From: JACDAN01 sp035711385
GTDB lineage: Bacteria; Actinomycetota; Thermoleophilia; Gaiellales; Gaiellaceae
Direction: 5' to 3'
Length of the DNA: 9,110 bases
NCBI GenBank assembly: GCA_035711385.1
Contig: DASTCG010000057.1
Span: 1-9,110, forward strand
The notes under the pieces are model-generated. The model was given only the letters and a program-made list of their open reading frames with translations, was not told the origin of the DNA and did not search any database. The translations under genes and the position numbers were made by a program. Positions 7,701 through 9,110 of the stretch are shown in pieces (the first letter of the stretch is position 1; each line of letters starts with the position of its first letter).

Positions 7701-8045
7701 CGAGTCACCCATGAACACTCCGGCGACGACCGCCGCCAAGAACAACCCGACGACCGTCGCCAGGGCAACGAGCCGAATTCGCTCCCCGTCGCGGTATCGG
7801 TTCGGATCCTTCGCTGATGACATGCCCCTCCTCTCTGAAGTGAGCGGCTCGGCTCGTCGCCGGCCGTTCGCTTCTGGTCGCAATCCGAGGCGTCGGAGGA
7901 CGCCCGGTTCGTCAGCGAGGCTTCGCTCCAGTCGATGCACGAGCTCGGCGTTCAGGCTCCTTCCGGACCGCGCTGCCGCAGCCCTGAGCTGATCCCGAAG
8001 CTGCTCGGGCATCCGGAGCAGAAAGCGATAGACCTCCCCTGCCAC
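4731..8045 (-). CDS. Arc-type RHH DNA-binding domain fused to transmembrane helix and BNR/Asp-box beta-propeller
   Basis: This 1104-residue protein is one continuous frame. Residues 5-43 are an Arc-type ribbon-helix-helix: strand YRFLLRM, helix from PEQLRDQL, turn GRS, helix LNAELVHRLERSL. They align without gaps to phage P22 Arc. A basic linker follows (44-91), then one hydrophobic helix (about 92-111, LVALATVVGLFLAAVVAGVF). The rest is a large ectodomain of BNR/sortilin-type propeller repeats. Asp-boxes are SKDGGNHW (332), STDGGQTF (403) and STDAGASF (600). It also has IYAGTGEPN, many close Cys pairs and a C-terminal THGFGAW blade. Predicted topology is N-in, C-out. GTG 8045 is the first possible start, since an in-frame TGA lies five codons upstream. 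It has no ribosome site. An internal ATG at 7823 has a strong one. A partial paralog runs divergently at 8260. A role as membrane-bound regulator is inference; DNA binding is unproven. Confidence 0.85.
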   Translation of the reverse strand: MAGEVYRFLLRMPEQLRDQLRAAAARSGRSLNAELVHRLERSLADEPGVLRRLGLRPEANGRRRAEPLTSERRGMSSAKDPNRYRDGERIRLVALATVVGLFLAAVVAGVFMGDSSTQTAMQPSQASVEAGAISPALKAKLAPSTRFSPGVTQYEAGEAASEESGDGALEWYMHAAPGTNIPLAAIAGSRQDWKTLDSRGNSAARLGAHGQWRNLGPDNAVYPLNPFRNRYVYVPNEYVAAGRTAHSVIDPNCGPSRCRYWIANAGGGVWRTENVFAAQPKWKYLSGGFQFNNTAALELDPNDSSSNTIYAGTGEPNICRSGCLAGVGLYKSKDGGNHWRGPLGSAYFSGRGIGSIQVKPGDSSTVFVGSGAQGSRGMSSTCCTGVNRGLDIPGAPQFGLWRSTDGGQTFELVNQGNTTNCTANTPREVFLGQTPCSPRGARRIAFDPVDPNTVYASFFAKGIWRSNQNGDPGTWVQIFAPLAAPIDPASGAGVERDEFDVVALPNGNTRMYVGAGGGGSLTARFYRSDSVRSGAPTFTNLTNTTSTGYCDPQCNYDNYVYVPKKADGTAHSADTVYLLGANVYGQAGNGSSNGRAVLLSTDAGASFTDMTYDATDNLQPHGIHPDQHSIVTNPSDWKQFVETSDGGVVRSNGNFVDDSADCASIVVPSTNPATTAARLALCQAVTRRIPERIESINRGLNTLHMYQMTFNPNRPGELAGGAQDNGSWMRVPGTKTWIETFVADGAYNGFDATDPNYSSLSWQGGSLAILDEPRNQEAPFWIADTLLTLGAAPFRYPREAAAFIAPTVFHPNVSKLMFTGREHVFRSLNGGVNPAFPYAKVKQHCNLWIGNGDINENGTYEPAIDVCDDWKPMGDPGNGGRLTYGPAALCPDPTNPDPDQVWTVPCPAPYPWGTDRSGGHISMNAPSPSNSNVVWAGTSGGRIFITTNAGAANPASIAWQRIDTSSDADPPRYPSDIYVDPSDPYHAYITYSGYNAVTPATPGHIFEVRFNPATGNATFTSLDGVGPHALGDLPVATIERDESKGVLYAGTDFGLVRRVNSHTGWTNAHPGLPVTPVPNLVIDQKRDVMYVTTHGFGAWTLSLP
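7824..7837 (-). promoter_or_regulatory. Strong internal ribosome binding site before Met75 of the minus-strand propeller gene
   Basis: The minus strand reads AGAGAGGAGGGGC immediately before ATG (7823-7821). GGAGG lies three bases before the ATG. Initiation here would give a 1030-residue form (MSSAKDPNRYRDGERIR...) with the membrane helix and propeller but no DNA-binding domain. The codons also encode SERRG in the long form, so the site may simply be coding sequence, but the plus-strand paralog has the same feature. Confidence 0.5.
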
Positions 8046-8054
8046 TGAGCGGGG

Positions 8055-8085
8055 GGATATTCACTTATTTAGGGCGCAATATCAA
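8055..8085. promoter_or_regulatory. Left pair of GATAT-core motifs overlapping the minus-strand promoter
   Basis: GATATT (8056-8061) and AATATC (8078-8083) are inverted copies with centres 22 bp apart, about two helical turns. They overlap the proposed -10 and -35 boxes of the minus-strand gene. A protein bound here would be expected to repress. Being AT-rich promoter words, they may owe part of their likeness to promoter function. Confidence 0.35.
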
Positions 8086-8096
8086 GTTTTTTCTTT
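8057..8096 (-). promoter_or_regulatory. Candidate promoter of the minus-strand RHH-propeller gene
   Basis: On the minus strand, an A-rich stretch AAAGAAAAAA (8096-8087) precedes TTGATA (8085-8080), a good -35 box. After a 17-base spacer comes GAATAT (8062-8057), a weak -10. The GTG at 8045 is 11 bases further, leaving a leader of only about five bases and no ribosome site. The AT-rich block stands out in a high-GC window. Confidence 0.45.
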
Positions 8097-8124
8097 CCGC
8101 CTCCACTCTCATACGGCTCCGTCT

Positions 8125-8142
8125 TTCGACTTGGGTGTCGAA
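8125..8142. repeat. Short inverted repeat TTCGAC-N6-GTCGAA in the divergent control region
   Basis: Six-base arms at 8125-8130 and 8137-8142 flank TTGGGT near the middle of the control region between the two divergent genes. It could be a dimer binding site placed to affect both promoters. The word CTTTCGAC also occurs just before the lipA start. This is short enough to be chance. Confidence 0.3.
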
Positions 8143-8183
8143 GTTAGCGGCCAGGCGGCCCGGCGCCCGTATGCAGGGAAAAC

Positions 8184-8216
8184 GGCTGATATCAGCAGCA
8201 GAGAGGCTGATATATC
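8184..8216. promoter_or_regulatory. Right pair of GGCTGATAT repeats upstream of the plus-strand promoter
   Basis: GGCTGATAT occurs at 8184-8192 and again at 8205-8213, exactly 21 bp apart and so on the same DNA face. The first copy sits in a perfect 12-bp palindrome GCTGATATCAGC (8185-8196); the second contains the palindrome GATATATC (8209-8216). The pair ends six bases before the proposed -35 box. Arc-type proteins bind short half-sites as paired dimers, so these are candidate operators for the RHH domains encoded on either side. Confidence 0.5.
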
Positions 8217-8222
8217 CCTCCC

Positions 8223-8251
8223 TTGACCAGCGAGACAACGGCTGGCAGAAT
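8223..8251 (+). promoter_or_regulatory. Candidate promoter of the plus-strand RHH-propeller gene
   Basis: TTGACC (8223-8228), a 17-base spacer and CAGAAT (8246-8251) make a good sigma-70-type promoter. The TTG start at 8260 is nine bases past the -10 box, so transcription would begin at or almost at the start codon. No ribosome site precedes the TTG, which fits leaderless translation. Confidence 0.5.
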
Positions 8252-8259
8252 CCCGCTTC

Positions 8260-9110
8260 TTGCCTGGGGAGGTCTATCGATACCTGCTGCGCATTCCCGA
8301 GGAGCTCCGCCAGAAGCTGGCTGAGTCCGCCGCGAAGCAGGGTCGTAGCTTCAACGCCGAGGTCGGCCACCGGCTCGCACAGAGTTTCGAGCCGCGCCGG
8401 TCACGGCTCCAGACGTCTATCAGAGGGAAGGGGAGGGAGATGGACTTCTCGATCTTGAGGCGGCGTCCGCGCTGGGTGATTACCGGCGCCGTGGTCGCCG
8501 CCTCGATCGCCGTCGTCGCCAGCACAGCGCTGGGCGTCGTCGGCGGCGACGAACCCAGCTACCCAGCCGGGTCCAAGCCCAAGGTTGTCAGTGAGTTCGG
8601 GCGGGCTCCGCTCACTGAAGCTGGCTCGAGCGCCGAGCTCCTGGCTCGGAACGCGTTCTTCATGAGCAGGCGTACGGCGGGTACGTATCCGCTCGACGCC
8701 GATCAGGCCGGAATCCAGCGCGCACAGGGGCAGGCCGAGGCGAAGGCTCTCCGAAAAGGGACCTCCTCCGACGGCCCGACCACGTTCGAATCCACTTGGG
8801 CCGGCCTCGGCCCGAACCCGATCGTCCAGGTCCTCAGGAGCCCTGGAGGCCCACGCTTCGGCGCGATGAGCGGCCGGATCGGCGCACTCGCGATCAGGAA
8901 GGACGGAACGATCCTGCTCGCGGGCGCCCAGGGCGGCATCTGGAAATGGACTGGAGACCCGGCGACTGGAGTCGGCTCGTGGACTGCCCTGACGGACGGC
9001 GCGGTCTCGCTCGCGATGGGCGCGCTCGCCGTCGCACCGTCGAACGACAACATCGTCTACGGCGGCACCGGTGAAGGCCATCTCTCCGGAGACAGCTACT
9101 TCGGCAACGG
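8260..9110 (+). CDS. Arc-type RHH DNA-binding domain fused to transmembrane helix and BNR-type propeller, 3' partial
   Basis: The frame opens after a stop at 8224 and stays open to the window end, 283 residues visible. No ATG or GTG precedes the conserved region; TTG 8260 gives MPGEVYRYLLRIPEELR, matching MAGEVYRFLLRMPEQLR of the divergent paralog from residue 1. In the first 43 residues I count 26 identities with no gap. The RHH fold spans about 5-43 (strand YRYLLRI, helix PEELRQKLAESAAKQ, GRSFNAEVGHRL). A short basic linker follows, then one membrane helix (about 72-94). A spacer leads into a propeller start: STWAGLGPNP, MSGRIGALAI, GAQGGIWKW, SWTALTD, ALAVAPSNDNIVYGGTGEG. These match the paralog's AGGGVWRT and IYAGTGEP blades. 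ATG 8440 (Met61) has a strong ribosome site and could give a form without the RHH domain. Function as a membrane-bound regulator or sensor is inferred. Confidence 0.82.
   Translation, partial: MPGEVYRYLLRIPEELRQKLAESAAKQGRSFNAEVGHRLAQSFEPRRSRLQTSIRGKGREMDFSILRRRPRWVITGAVVAASIAVVASTALGVVGGDEPSYPAGSKPKVVSEFGRAPLTEAGSSAELLARNAFFMSRRTAGTYPLDADQAGIQRAQGQAEAKALRKGTSSDGPTTFESTWAGLGPNPIVQVLRSPGGPRFGAMSGRIGALAIRKDGTILLAGAQGGIWKWTGDPATGVGSWTALTDGAVSLAMGALAVAPSNDNIVYGGTGEGHLSGDSYFGN
8423..8439 (+). promoter_or_regulatory. Strong internal ribosome binding site before Met61 of the plus-strand propeller gene
   Basis: The purine run AGGGAAGGGGAGGGAG lies directly before ATG 8440, with GGAGG three bases from it, the same spacing as in the divergent paralog. 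Initiation here would make a signal-anchored propeller protein beginning MDFSILRRRPRW, without the DNA-binding domain. A simple gene caller would likely choose this start and lose the upstream domain. Confidence 0.5.

Noticed and set aside
7823..8045. RHH part as a separate small regulator or antitoxin gene upstream of the propeller gene
   Set aside because: No stop codon separates the two parts in either gene copy, and no toxin-like partner is present. A fused gene with a possible internal start explains the sequence better.
8065..8370. Minus-strand open frame of 101 codons in the divergent control region
   Set aside because: It overlaps the conserved plus-strand RHH coding region in antisense and covers the promoter region. 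It has no family features.
8135..8458. Plus-strand open frame of 107 codons starting in the control region
   Set aside because: It is in a different frame from the RHH-membrane reading, with Ser/Arg-rich shadow-like content. The overlapping frame from TTG 8260 matches a paralog residue by residue.

Overview
The window is high-GC DNA that reads like an actinobacterial genome. The bias is strong at third codon positions, two divergent genes have TANNNT boxes 6-7 bases before GTG starts, and secreted proteins carry Ig-like GF+xGExVRVT motifs. A Thermoleophilia-like lineage is possible, but the sequence alone does not fix it. I see no rRNA, tRNA, CRISPR array, insertion sequence or attachment site.

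Left block (2-2210, plus strand): a tightly packed operon. It holds the 3' part of an E2 subunit of a 2-oxo acid dehydrogenase complex, a small GFA/CENP-V-type zinc protein, and lipB. The genes overlap by 1 and 4 bases. lipB meets a minus-strand cupin gene (2207-2740) tail to tail, sharing the four bases CTAG. A 314-bp divergent region then leads to lipA (3055-3972). E2 carries the lipoyl cofactor in its family, and LipB plus LipA make it, so the block is a lipoylation locus interrupted by two genes of unclear link. lipA is followed within 2 bases by two small paralogous secreted proteins (3975-4331 and 4328-4675), then a strong hairpin (4681-4708).

Right block (4731-9110): two divergent paralogous genes share a 214-bp AT-richer control region. 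Each encodes, in one frame, an N-terminal Arc-type ribbon-helix-helix DNA-binding domain, a basic linker, one transmembrane helix and a large extracellular BNR/Asp-box beta-propeller. The minus copy is complete (1104 residues). The plus copy starts at TTG 8260 and runs off the window; it lacks an ATG/GTG at its true start, so simple ORF calling can miss it. The shared region has four GATAT-core motifs in two pairs, 21-22 bp apart, around plausible promoters. Both genes also have a strong Shine-Dalgarno sequence before an in-frame internal ATG between the DNA-binding domain and the membrane helix. A second protein form without the DNA-binding domain is therefore possible.

This divergent pair of predicted membrane-tethered Arc-like proteins with propeller ectodomains is the most unusual part of the window. 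A role as surface-sensing, self-regulating one-component regulators is inference.
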